Positions 51,522 to 59,450 are shown, counted from the first letter of the stretch. The stretch is DNA of 64,000 bases from Chitinophaga pinensis (GCA_902167325.1 LR632930.1:6076001-6140000); one strand, 5' to 3'. Notes: generated by a model not told the origin, from the letters alone. Numbers and translations: made by a program.

Positions 51522-52847
51522 TTATTCGGCGGAGGCGTCTACTTTACCTTCTACAAACATTTTCATCCATTCGGAAGTCACGGATTTCGGACGCTCGATG
51601 GAGAGGCTGAGGGCACGGTCCCAGCAGAGGGAAGCCAGTACGCCCAGTGCGCGGGAAACGCCGAAGAGTACGGTATAGAATTCATACTCCTGCAGGCCGT
51701 AATGTAACAGCAGCGCACCAGAGTGTGCATCTACGTTAGGCCAGGGGTTTTTAATCTTACCCATCTCTCCGAGGATGCCGGGAACGGTTTCGTACACTCT
51801 CCAAACGATCTGCACCAGCTCATCATCGGGCAGGTGCTTCTTCGCAAACTCCATCTGCGCAGTGAAGCGGGGATCGGTTTTGCGGAGAACAGCATGGCCG
51901 TAACCGGGAACCACTTTACCCTCTGAAAGGGTTTTACGCACGAAAGCTTCGATCTGCTCTTTAGTGGGTACACCACCGCCCAGTTCTTCACGCATATCGA
52001 GGATCCACTTGATCACTTCCTGGTTGGCCAGGCCGTGAAGCGGACCGGCAAGGCCATTCATACCTGCAGCGAACGACAGGTAAGCGTCGCTCAGTGCGGA
52101 ACCTACGAGGTGTGTGGTATGGGCGCTCACGTTACCGCCTTCATGGTCGGCATGGATCACCATGTACAAACGCATCAGCTCCTTGAATCCTTCATCCTCG
52201 TATCCGAGCATGTGAGAGAAGTTGGCAGCCCAGTCGAGCATGCCATCGGGCTGAATATGCTGGTCGTTTTTGTATTTACGGCGGTAGATATATGCGGCTA
52301 CACGGGGGAGGCGCGCAATGAGGTTCAGGGTATCCTCATACATATAGCTCCAGTATTCTTTCTTGCTCATGCCTTCGGCATAAGCTTTAGCGAATACGGA
52401 TTCTGTCTGGAGTGCCATTACACCAACGGTGAACATGGTCATCGGGTGTGTATGGAGGGGAAGTGCGTTGATAGCGTCAAACACGTGGTTGGGTACGTGA
52501 GAGCGGCGGCCAAGCACGCTGCTAAGGTTTTGTACGTCAGCTTCGGTCGGCAGTTCACCGATCAGCATGAGGTAAAACAGACCTTCCGGCAGTGGCTCTG
52601 CACCTCCGGGGGCTTTGGGGAGATGTTCCCGCAGCTCGGGAATAGAATATCCGCGGAAACGGATCCCTTCATTTGCATCCAGCAGGGAAGTTTCTGTTAC
52701 CAGCCCTGTAATGCCACGCATGCCCTGGTAAACCTGGGCCACCGTAACATCTTCTACTTTTTTTGTTCCATGATTCTTGAGCAGGTCCTTAACCTCTGCG
52801 CCCAGTTCATCTGCCTTTGCCTTGAATTTCTCTTTTATATAACTCAT
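51522..52847 (-). CDS. gltA: Citrate synthase, mitochondrial-like type
   Basis: Condenses acetyl-CoA and oxaloacetate, first step of the citric acid cycle. 441 residues. The catalytic residues of the pig enzyme are conserved: His in NGLAGPLHGLANQE, His in VVPGYGHAVLRKTDPR, Asp in PWPNVDAHSGALL. Beyond these, long blocks resemble the animal mitochondrial enzyme: MRGITGLVTETSLLDANEG, GIRFRGYSIPEL, HADHEGGNVSAHTTHLVGSA, LFGVSRALGVLASL. It lacks the features of the hexameric E. coli-type enzyme, so a dimer without NADH inhibition is expected. A -7 box and a 10-bp palindrome lie upstream (52892-52910). Confidence 0.95.
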   Translation of the reverse strand: MSYIKEKFKAKADELGAEVKDLLKNHGTKKVEDVTVAQVYQGMRGITGLVTETSLLDANEGIRFRGYSIPELREHLPKAPGGAEPLPEGLFYLMLIGELPTEADVQNLSSVLGRRSHVPNHVFDAINALPLHTHPMTMFTVGVMALQTESVFAKAYAEGMSKKEYWSYMYEDTLNLIARLPRVAAYIYRRKYKNDQHIQPDGMLDWAANFSHMLGYEDEGFKELMRLYMVIHADHEGGNVSAHTTHLVGSALSDAYLSFAAGMNGLAGPLHGLANQEVIKWILDMREELGGGVPTKEQIEAFVRKTLSEGKVVPGYGHAVLRKTDPRFTAQMEFAKKHLPDDELVQIVWRVYETVPGILGEMGKIKNPWPNVDAHSGALLLHYGLQEYEFYTVLFGVSRALGVLASLCWDRALSLSIERPKSVTSEWMKMFVEGKVDASAE

Positions 52848-52891
52848 TTTCCCACAATGATTTAGAAAAATTAACGTAATCGATCAATGAA

Positions 52892-52899
52892 CAAAAGTA
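52892..52899 (-). promoter_or_regulatory. -7 box of the citrate synthase gene
   Basis: The minus strand reads TACTTTTG, a perfect TAnnTTTG match, about 45 bases before the ATG at 52847. No -33 TTG is seen at 19-21 bases. Confidence 0.55.
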
Positions 52900-52900
52900 A

Positions 52901-52910
52901 TGATTAATCA
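52901..52910. promoter_or_regulatory. Palindrome next to the citrate synthase promoter
   Basis: TGATTAATCA is a perfect 10-bp palindrome starting one base upstream of the -7 box, inside the -33/-7 spacer. Its place is right for an operator or activator site. Being short and AT-rich it could also be chance. Confidence 0.35.
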
Positions 52911-52980
52911 TAAAAATACCTGCCTTTTAAGACAGATTTAACGGATATTTTCCCGTTTTGGCGCAAAATGGTCAGCCGTG

Positions 52981-54060
52981 TTACTTGGGCGCCCTTAAAT
53001 AGAGATAAAAGGCCAGTCCGGCGAAAACAAAGTTGGGAATCCATGCCGCCAGCAAAGGGTCAAGATCGGCCTTCGTGGCAAATACTGTGGAGAATTGCAT
53101 GAAAAGGATATACGTAGCACTGATAACGATCCCGATGGCCAGGTGCAGCCCGCTGCCGCCACGTACTTTCCGGCTGGAAAGGATGGCACCAATGAGTACG
53201 AGGATAATTACAGCCACCGCGGCAGAAGTTCGCCGGTATTTTTCTACATAATATACGTTCAGTCCTTCCGCACCACGCAGCTCCTCCATTGCGAGGTATC
53301 TGTTCAGCTCCGGCGTGGTCATCGCTTCCTGCTTGTTCTTCACTTCTACCAGCTCAGACGGGTCCAGCGCCATTTTCAGGCTGGTGTCCGGCTTCGTGGT
53401 GACCGATTCCTTCATACCGTTAATATGCCGCTCTGTCACAGATTCCAGTTTCCATTTTTTAGAGGTGGAATCATACGTCACACGGTCGGCCCGGAGGGTA
53501 TATATCAGTTTCTGCCCGTCTATCCGGTTCAGGATAAAATCGGACCCGTTCTTATAATTGGGATCGTAATAACCGAAGGTGATATAGGTAGTGGTATCTA
53601 CCCGCATCGATTTATTCTCCAGCGCCTTGTGCTCTTTGGGTGCGCTCACGTATTTCGCTTCGAAGGTGGTGCGGATGCGGTTGGCTTTGGGAACCACCCA
53701 CTGGTTGGCCGCCCAGAGGATACCGCCGAACAGGATGGCCCCTACCCAGTAAGGGCGTAAGAACCGCCGGAAGCTCATGCCTGCACTGAGCATGGCCACA
53801 ATTTCCGTACGATAAGCCATCTTGGATGTGAAAAATATCACCGAAATAAAAATGAACAACGGGAACAGGAGCGCAGCAATGTGGGGGATAAAGCCAATGT
53901 AATAGTTCATGAATACGAACCCGAAGGAGAGGTCGTGCTCCAGGAAGTCGTCGATCTTCTCCGTGATGTCTATCACCACGGAAATGACCAGCAGCACCAT
54001 GAGGGAATAGATAAAGGTACCGATGAACTTGCGTAATATATACCAGTCGAGCTTCTTCAT
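52981..54060 (-). CDS. LptF/LptG family permease
   Basis: Inner-membrane component of the LPS transport ABC exporter. 359 residues: three N-terminal helices (LDWYILRKFIGTFIYSLMVLL, the IAALLFPLFIFISVIFFTSK segment and GAILFGGILWAAN), a periplasmic beta-jellyroll (about 130-265), and three C-terminal helices (VAVIILVLIGAILSS, GIVISATYILFMQFS, WIPNFVFAGLAFYLYL). MAYRTEIVAMLSAGMSFRRFLRP is the cytosolic coupling loop of the family. F and G cannot be told apart by eye. It starts 100 bases after tgt ends, on the same strand. Confidence 0.92.
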   Translation of the reverse strand: MKKLDWYILRKFIGTFIYSLMVLLVISVVIDITEKIDDFLEHDLSFGFVFMNYYIGFIPHIAALLFPLFIFISVIFFTSKMAYRTEIVAMLSAGMSFRRFLRPYWVGAILFGGILWAANQWVVPKANRIRTTFEAKYVSAPKEHKALENKSMRVDTTTYITFGYYDPNYKNGSDFILNRIDGQKLIYTLRADRVTYDSTSKKWKLESVTERHINGMKESVTTKPDTSLKMALDPSELVEVKNKQEAMTTPELNRYLAMEELRGAEGLNVYYVEKYRRTSAAVAVIILVLIGAILSSRKVRGGSGLHLAIGIVISATYILFMQFSTVFATKADLDPLLAAWIPNFVFAGLAFYLYLRAPK

Positions 54061-54160
54061 ATGGATTGTTCGGAACGGCTGCGCCGTCAGGTTGCAAAGC
54101 TAGCATTCCGGCTGAAATGCAAATGCAATATATCGTATGGTGATCAATTTTAACATACTG

Positions 54161-55288
54161 TTACAGCCTTGTCTTTAACTGCGGCACCATTTTGCGCTTC
54201 CATTCCCCGTAAGTTCCTGCCTGTATCTGCTGGCGGGCCACTTTCACGAGGTCGAGATAAAACGCGAGGTTATGGATGCTGGCCAGCGTAAGTGCGAGGA
54301 ACTCCCCTGCCACAAAGAGGTGGCGCAGGTATGCACGGGTATAGTTCTGACTGGCGAAGCAGGGTGTTTTGGGATCGATGGGAGAAAAATCATCGGCCCA
54401 TTTCTTATTCTTGATATTCACCACCCCGTCCCACGTAAACAACATACCGTTACGGCCATTGCGGGTGGGCATAACGCAATCGAACATATCGATGCCCAGC
54501 TCAATATTGTTCAGGATATTCCAGGGGGTGCCCACACCCATGAGGTAACGGGGCTTTTCAACCGGGAGTATCTCCGTAACGATGCCGCACATCTCATACA
54601 TTTCATCTTCAGGTTCTCCCACGCTCAATCCACCAATGGCGTTACCGGCACAATTGCGGCTGGCGATGGCTTCTGCCGAGGCACGGCGGAGGTCTTTATA
54701 AGTGCTGCCCTGTACGATGGGGAAGAGCGTTTGCTCATGCCCGTAAACGGGATCGGTTTCGGCGAGGCGGCGGATGCAACGGTCGAGCCACCGGTGGGTA
54801 AGCTCCATACTGCGCTTGGCATATCCGTATTCACTGGGGTATGGCGGGCATTCATCAAAGGCCATAATGATATCGGCCCCAATGTTCCGCTGGATGTCCA
54901 TGACATTTTCCGGGGTGAACAGGTGGCGCGATCCGTCGATATGGCTTTGAAACACCACCCCTTCTTCCTTGATTTTGCGGTTGGCTGCGAGGGAAAACAC
55001 CTGGTACCCGCCGGAATCGGTGAGGATGGGGCGCTCCCAGCCATTGAAGCGATGGAGGCCCCCGGCCTTACGGAGTACATCCATACCCGGGCGCAGGTAA
55101 AGGTGATAGGTATTGCCGAGGATGATTTGCGCATTGATATCGCTGCGCAGCTGCTCCTGGGTAACGGCCTTCACCGAACCAACGGTGCCCACAGGCATAA
55201 AAATGGGCGTTTCAATAACGCCATGGTCCGTTGTAATAACCCCGGCCCGTGCGCCGGAAGGGTCTGTAGTGATCAGTTTAAAATCCAA
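54161..55288 (-). CDS. tgt: tRNA-guanine transglycosylase lacking most zinc ligands
   Basis: Exchanges guanine for preQ1 at position 34 of GU(N) tRNAs. 375 residues from a TTG at 55288 (reading MDFKLITTDPSGARAG). The active site is complete: ILTDSGGYQVFS with the general acid/base Asp, and MFDCVMPTRNGRNG with the nucleophilic Asp; GNAIGGLSVGEP is the base-binding loop. The zinc motif is not: where E. coli has CxCxxC, this protein has T308, C310 and S313, with the later histidine (SIHNLAFY) kept. I recall the same loss in other Bacteroidota Tgt proteins. The TTG at 55315 is part of the -7 box TACCTTTG, so the shorter start is favoured. Confidence 0.93.
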   Translation of the reverse strand: MDFKLITTDPSGARAGVITTDHGVIETPIFMPVGTVGSVKAVTQEQLRSDINAQIILGNTYHLYLRPGMDVLRKAGGLHRFNGWERPILTDSGGYQVFSLAANRKIKEEGVVFQSHIDGSRHLFTPENVMDIQRNIGADIIMAFDECPPYPSEYGYAKRSMELTHRWLDRCIRRLAETDPVYGHEQTLFPIVQGSTYKDLRRASAEAIASRNCAGNAIGGLSVGEPEDEMYEMCGIVTEILPVEKPRYLMGVGTPWNILNNIELGIDMFDCVMPTRNGRNGMLFTWDGVVNIKNKKWADDFSPIDPKTPCFASQNYTRAYLRHLFVAGEFLALTLASIHNLAFYLDLVKVARQQIQAGTYGEWKRKMVPQLKTRL

Positions 55289-55312
55289 AGCCTCGCAGTT
55301 TTTTTCAGGGTG

Positions 55313-55320
55313 CAAAGGTA
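55313..55320 (-). promoter_or_regulatory. -7 box of tgt
   Basis: The minus strand reads TACCTTTG, a perfect TAnnTTTG match; predicted transcription start near 55306, about 18 bases before the TTG at 55288. It decides the tgt start. Confidence 0.5.
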
Positions 55321-55387
55321 TTGAAATTCGGGGAATGGGTATGGCAGCTTGGTGGATAAGGTCAACATACAGTATCCATCAACTAAA

Positions 55388-55495
55388 GATGAGGTATAGA
55401 TGAGTTAGGGATGTCTTACCCCTTTATTAGGGTAAGACATGGGTAGCTCATGGGTAAGTCATGGGTAAGTCATGGGTAAGACATGGGTAAGACAT
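55388..55495. repeat. 11-bp tandem repeat array with an inverted unit
   Basis: Six gapless 11-mers run from 55430 to 55495: GGGTAAGACAT, GGGTAGCTCAT, GGGTAAGTCAT, GGGTAAGTCAT, GGGTAAGACAT, GGGTAAGACAT. An exact reverse-complement copy (ATGTCTTACCC) at 55411-55421 can pair with the first unit as an 11-bp stem with an 8-base loop. Before it, GATG recurs at 55388, 55399 and 55410, again 11 bases apart. The array fills the divergent gap between tgt (-) and the immunity-like gene (+). Nothing else is seen in 55321-55559. Confidence 0.85.
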
Positions 55496-55559
55496 CTGAC
55501 ATTTTAATGACAAGTAAAGTTGCCTTTGAACAGTTGTTAACATGTCGGAGAATTGACCT

Positions 55560-55567
55560 TACATTTG
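55560..55567 (+). promoter_or_regulatory. -7 box of the CdiI-like gene
   Basis: TACATTTG matches TAnnTTTG exactly; start expected near 55573, 11 bases before the ATG at 55584. A TTG at 55534 is 23 bases upstream, slightly too far. Confidence 0.5.
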
Positions 55568-55583
55568 CTTTTTTCCGGTAAAT

Positions 55584-56045
55584 ATGAAAATTGAAGAAAA
55601 CAGGTCGCTGGAGCAGCTGGAAGGCAAACCTTACAACTGCCCCGACACCGATATGGAATCCGGCACCGTCAGCCGGTGGCACAACTTATACCCCATGCCC
55701 CTTTCTGCGTACGAACCGGGTGATATCCGGTTCATGATAGGCCAGCAAACCGGCTGCCTGCACCTGGTTCCCCTCGCGCTGCGCATCCTGTCCCAAAATA
55801 TGCTCCTCGAAACCGATTACTATCCCGGCGATCTTCTCAAGGCCGTGCTCACCATTCCGCCTGCTTTCTGGGCAGCACATCCCCTCCTGCTGACTGATGC
55901 CCGCAGGGTTCTGGCCCGGGAGCGCCCCCAGATGGAAGCGCCGGGGGAATATTCCCCAACCGGTAAAAATGTGAATAAACTGTATGAAGCCTTCTTCATT
56001 GGCGATCTTCCACCGGCTTATGATCCGGGGAGCGATCTGCAGTAA
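55584..56045 (+). CDS. CdiI-like immunity family protein (orphan)
   Basis: 153 residues, cytosolic. The pattern LEQLEG followed by PLSAYEPGDIRFMIGQQTG, LVPLALRIL, DYYPGDLLKAVL and FW fits the contact-dependent growth inhibition immunity family usually labelled CdiI_2 (LExLEG ... LT.EDLR.LI.Q..GL..LVPLAL ... GD.YPGDLL). No toxin, Rhs or polymorphic toxin gene is adjacent, so it is an orphan immunity gene or a protein with another role. The C-terminal 35 residues (ARRVLARERPQMEAPGEY onward) are not part of the motif. The ATG at 55584 fits a -7 box at 55560-55567. Family assignment is from memory of the motif spacing. Confidence 0.7.
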   Translation: MKIEENRSLEQLEGKPYNCPDTDMESGTVSRWHNLYPMPLSAYEPGDIRFMIGQQTGCLHLVPLALRILSQNMLLETDYYPGDLLKAVLTIPPAFWAAHPLLLTDARRVLARERPQMEAPGEYSPTGKNVNKLYEAFFIGDLPPAYDPGSDLQ

Positions 56046-56104
56046 ACGGGTTTGCGGATTATATTAATTTTTTCCACAACATTACATAGATAAATAAAAA
56101 CATA

Positions 56105-56112
56105 TATTTTTG
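56105..56112 (+). promoter_or_regulatory. -7 box abutting the glycosyltransferase start
   Basis: TATTTTTG, a perfect TAnnTTTG match, with 6 bases between it and the ATG at 56119. A leaderless transcript is predicted. No -33 TTG at the standard distance. Confidence 0.5.
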
Positions 56113-56118
56113 ACCCTT

Positions 56119-57258
56119 ATGTCAGATAATCTGGGCTTAATTTTCTTCTACTCTTTCGCCGCGATTGCGGGTATTCAGGTGTTGTACTACCTGTTTTTCT
56201 TTTCCCGCGTGGCTTTTTACCGGCGCAAGTTCGATCTCGATCAGCCACCCGGCGAAGACATGTCGGTTATCATCTGTGCCAAAAACGAGGAAAGGAGCCT
56301 TCCCATGAACCTCCCAACCGTTTTACAGCAGCGATACCAGGTACACGGCGAACCGTCGTACGAAGTGATTGTGGTAAACGATAATTCGGAGGATGATTCC
56401 AAGTATTACCTTGCTTCTATCGAAAACGGCTATCCGCACTACCGCCATATCGAGATCAAGCAGGCCGCCAAATTCATCCCCGGTAAGAAATATCCGTTGT
56501 CGATAGGTATCAAAGGCGCCAAGTTTGAAACACTGGCGCTTACGGATGCGGATTGCAAGCCCGGCAGTATCCACTGGCTTACCATGATGTCTCAGGGTTT
56601 CACGGATGGTAAGGAGATTGTGCTGGGATATGGCCCTTACTATAAAAAGCCCGGCTTCCTGAATAAGGTGATCCGTTACGAAACCTGGTTCAGCGCCCTG
56701 CAATACCTTTCCTTCGCCCTTTCCGGCATGCCTTATATGGGCGTGGGCCGCAATCTGGCTTATAAGAAGGACCTCTTTTTCCGGCACAAAGGCTTCACCG
56801 CCCACCAGCATATTGCTTCGGGAGATGATGATCTTTTCGTGAACCGTGCCGCCAACAGTAAGAATACGGCTGTGGTGATCGACAAAATGGCTTTCGCCTA
56901 TTCGGAGCCTAAACGTAAATGGAAACACTGGTTCGGGCAAAAAACAAGGCATATGTCTACCGGGCGTTACTATAAAACAGGCCATAAGTTCGTGCTGGGG
57001 CTGTTTTCCCTCACCCACTTCCTCTTCTACCCCGCCCTGGCGCTGGCATTGTTTTACACGCCTATGCTGTACTTCACGCTGGGCATCCTGGGGCTGCGTA
57101 TCGTAGTGCAGACCGTCATCTCCGGCTTTGCCCTTAAAACGCTGGATGAGCGCGACCTGTTCTGGTATGTGTGGCTGATGGACATTCTCATGTTCCTATA
57201 TTATGTTATCTTCACGCCCGCATTGTTCTTCGCGAAAGGAAGAAGCAAGTGGAAATAG
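56119..57258 (+). CDS. Membrane glycosyltransferase family 2 protein
   Basis: 379 residues from the ATG at 56119. One N-terminal helix (LIFFYSFAAIAGIQVLYYLF), then a GT-A domain: MSVIICAKNEERSLPMNL, YEVIVVNDNSEDDS (nucleotide site), TLALTDADCKPGS (DxD-like metal site), YMGVGRNLAYKKDLFF, and SGDDDLFVNRAA, followed by a QxxRW-like KRKWKHWFGQKTRHM; then three C-terminal helices. This is the processive-type GT2 layout seen in polysaccharide or glycolipid synthases. Sugar and acceptor unknown. It runs into rsmG with a one-base gap, so they are cotranscribed. Confidence 0.88.
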   Translation: MSDNLGLIFFYSFAAIAGIQVLYYLFFFSRVAFYRRKFDLDQPPGEDMSVIICAKNEERSLPMNLPTVLQQRYQVHGEPSYEVIVVNDNSEDDSKYYLASIENGYPHYRHIEIKQAAKFIPGKKYPLSIGIKGAKFETLALTDADCKPGSIHWLTMMSQGFTDGKEIVLGYGPYYKKPGFLNKVIRYETWFSALQYLSFALSGMPYMGVGRNLAYKKDLFFRHKGFTAHQHIASGDDDLFVNRAANSKNTAVVIDKMAFAYSEPKRKWKHWFGQKTRHMSTGRYYKTGHKFVLGLFSLTHFLFYPALALALFYTPMLYFTLGILGLRIVVQTVISGFALKTLDERDLFWYVWLMDILMFLYYVIFTPALFFAKGRSKWK

Positions 57259-57259
57259 C

Positions 57260-57877
57260 ATGGATCAGATTTTACAGTATTTCAGTGAATTTACTCCCCA
57301 ACAGCTGGAACAGTTCCGGCTGCTGGGACCTTTATACCAGGAGTGGAACGAGAAGATAAACGTGATCTCCCGGAAAGATATCGACTCTCTTTACGAAAAG
57401 CACGTACTGCATTCGCTGGCCATTGCAGCCGTAGCAGATATTCCTGCCGGATACCAGGTGGTGGATTTAGGTACAGGCGGGGGCTTCCCCGGTATCCCGC
57501 TGGCTATATTCTTTCCGGAGGTAAAATTTCACCTCGTGGATTCGATCGGCAAAAAACTCAAAGTGGTGGAAGCCGTAGCGGAAGGCCTTGGCCTGAAGAA
57601 TGTGACCACACAGCATACCCGTGTAGAAGATATTAAGAACCGGAAGTTCGACCTCGTGGTTTCCCGTGCGGTAGCGCCCCTGAACGACCTTTGGCGCTGG
57701 AGTAAACCGCTCCTTAAAAAGCCCTCCGGCAGTGGCCCTACCGGCCTTATTTGCCTTAAAGGAGGCGATCTGGCTGCCGAGATCAGCGAAAGCGGTGTAC
57801 GCCCCAAAATGGTACCTATTTACAAAATCTTCCCCCAGGACTTTTTCCAGGAAAAATACGTGATAGCGGTACAGTAA
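57260..57877 (+). CDS. rsmG: 16S rRNA m7G527 methyltransferase
   Basis: 205 residues from the ATG at 57260, one base after the glycosyltransferase stop. RsmG motifs: LLGPLYQEWNEKINVISRKD, LYEKHVLHSLAIA, VVDLGTGGGFPGIPLAI (SAM site), VDSIGKKLKVVEAVAEGL, and VVSRAVAPLNDLWRW. It methylates G527 of 16S rRNA in the streptomycin region of the ribosome. A longer in-frame start inside the upstream gene exists at 57203 but lies within its coding sequence. It ends directly against the stop codon of the convergent CDF gene with no spacer or terminator. Confidence 0.94.
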   Translation: MDQILQYFSEFTPQQLEQFRLLGPLYQEWNEKINVISRKDIDSLYEKHVLHSLAIAAVADIPAGYQVVDLGTGGGFPGIPLAIFFPEVKFHLVDSIGKKLKVVEAVAEGLGLKNVTTQHTRVEDIKNRKFDLVVSRAVAPLNDLWRWSKPLLKKPSGSGPTGLICLKGGDLAAEISESGVRPKMVPIYKIFPQDFFQEKYVIAVQ

Positions 57878-58777
57878 TCAGAACCCGACATCTTCGTCGG
57901 CATGGTTATATTCCGTTTCCAGTGTGGCATGTATAATACTGAATGATTCGAGCATATGCTTGAGATCATGCTTTACCCGTGTAACTTCATCGCCCGAAAG
58001 CCCCGGCGCAATGGTAACATGTGCCGTGAGGGCATTTTCTGTAGTGCTTACGGCCCAGATGTGGATATGATGCAGATCCACTACGCCGGGAATTTCTCTG
58101 GCCCGCTCCTGCACTGCTTCAACGGTAATGCCTCCCGGAACCCCATCCATGGAAAGGCGGAGGCTGTCGGTCATCAGTCCCCAGGTGCTGTATACGATTA
58201 CTGCCATTACTACTATGCTCACTGCGGCATCCAGCCAGTACCAGTGGGTATATAACATGAGCAACCCAGCCACTACGGTACCCAGTGATACCAGGGCATC
58301 GGCCACCAGGTGCAGGTAAGCACCCTTGATATTCAGGTCTTTATCTTTATCTTTCAGAAAGAGCAGCGCGGAAACTGTGTTTACGGCGATACCGACCCCG
58401 GCTACAATGGCCACCGTTCCCCCCTGCAGCGGCACAGGGTTTTGCAGCCGGCGTACAGCCTCGTACCCGATAGCCCCTACGGCCACGAGGAGGATGACGG
58501 CATTTAATAATGAGATGAGGATGGTACTTTTTCGGTAGCCATACGTATACCTTGAGCTGGGCGGGATGCGTGCCAGGCGGAAAGCGACCATAGACAGGCC
58601 AAGGCTGGCCACATCGCTGAGATTGTGACTGGCATCGGAAAGCAGGGCTAAAGAGCCAGTTGCAATGCCTGCGGCGGCCTCCACAGTAACGAATAACAGG
58701 TTGAGTCCTATGCCGATAAGGAAGGCGCGGTTGAGCTGGCCGGGAACCGGGGAGTGGGAATGGGCGTGGTCGTGCAT
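57878..58777 (-). CDS. Cation diffusion facilitator family metal exporter
   Basis: 299 residues from the ATG at 58777, after which comes a His-rich N-terminus (MHDHAHSHS). Six helices with the metal site in LLSDASHNLSDVASL (HxxxD in TM2) and LHLVADALVSLGTVVAG (HxxxD in TM5), then the cytosolic ferredoxin-like domain (VVDLHHIHIWAVSTTENALTAHV). This is the CzcD/ZitB-like zinc exporter group. Codon GTG at 58780 could be the start instead. It is divergent from an ECF sigma gene cluster that also has an HMA-like protein, so metal stress is a plausible common theme (inference). Confidence 0.92.
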   Translation of the reverse strand: MHDHAHSHSPVPGQLNRAFLIGIGLNLLFVTVEAAAGIATGSLALLSDASHNLSDVASLGLSMVAFRLARIPPSSRYTYGYRKSTILISLLNAVILLVAVGAIGYEAVRRLQNPVPLQGGTVAIVAGVGIAVNTVSALLFLKDKDKDLNIKGAYLHLVADALVSLGTVVAGLLMLYTHWYWLDAAVSIVVMAVIVYSTWGLMTDSLRLSMDGVPGGITVEAVQERAREIPGVVDLHHIHIWAVSTTENALTAHVTIAPGLSGDEVTRVKHDLKHMLESFSIIHATLETEYNHADEDVGF

Positions 58778-58836
58778 CACCTAAAATTACAAGGTCCGCT
58801 AAAAAAAGTTCGGAAAACCTACAATATGCGGCCGCG

Positions 58837-59448
58837 ATGTTCGTCTTTAACCATAAGATGAACGAGTGGCTCTCCATAAAAAAACCAATGGCCCTGGAAC
58901 AAAACGAGCGCATACAGCGAACGGTAGAGAAAGAACGCCAACGGCTCCTGCAATTCATCCGCAAGCGGGTGGATGACAGTGCTGATGCGGAAGATATTCT
59001 GCAGGACGTGCTGTTCCAGTTCACCCAATACATCCGCGGAGGCTCTCCTATTGAATCGCTGACAGGCTGGCTCTTTGCCGTGGCACGTAACCGTATAACA
59101 GACTGGTTCAGGAAAAAGAAGGAAGACCGCTTCTCCGATCACGCCCTCGAAGGCGCAGATGGAGACGGGCCCCTTTATCTGTCAGACATACTGGCCGATG
59201 CAGATTCCAAAACGGACGTTCCCATGTTAAGGAAATTCATGTCCGAAGCGATCACGGAAGCCATTGATGAACTGCCGGAAGACCAGCGCTTTGTGTTTCT
59301 GCAGCATGAAGTGGAAGGAAGGCCTTTTAAAGAAATCGCGGAATTGACAGGCGTGCCGGTAAACACGCTGCTCTCCCGCAAAAGATATGCCGTGCTATAC
59401 CTCCGGGAAAGGCTCGTGCAATTGTACAACGAATTGAAAAACGCATAA
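58837..59448 (+). CDS. ECF-family RNA polymerase sigma factor
   Basis: 203 residues. Region 2 is RLLQFIRKRVDDSADAEDILQDVLFQFTQY (with the core-binding DAEDILQDV) and SLTGWLFAVARNRITDWFRKKK. Region 4 is AIDELPEDQRFVFLQHEVEGR followed by the helix-turn-helix FKEIAELTGVPVNTLLSRKRYAVLYLRERL. The start may be the ATG at 58837 or at 58888 (MALEQNERIQ), since region 2 starts after residue 30. It lies 2 bases upstream of a small membrane protein that could be its anti-sigma or signal partner, and is divergent from the CDF exporter. Confidence 0.9.
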   Translation: MFVFNHKMNEWLSIKKPMALEQNERIQRTVEKERQRLLQFIRKRVDDSADAEDILQDVLFQFTQYIRGGSPIESLTGWLFAVARNRITDWFRKKKEDRFSDHALEGADGDGPLYLSDILADADSKTDVPMLRKFMSEAITEAIDELPEDQRFVFLQHEVEGRPFKEIAELTGVPVNTLLSRKRYAVLYLRERLVQLYNELKNA

Positions 59449-59450
59449 AG

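Noticed and set aside
55388..55495. CRISPR array
   Set aside because: Units are 11 bases with no spacers between them, and no cas genes are nearby.
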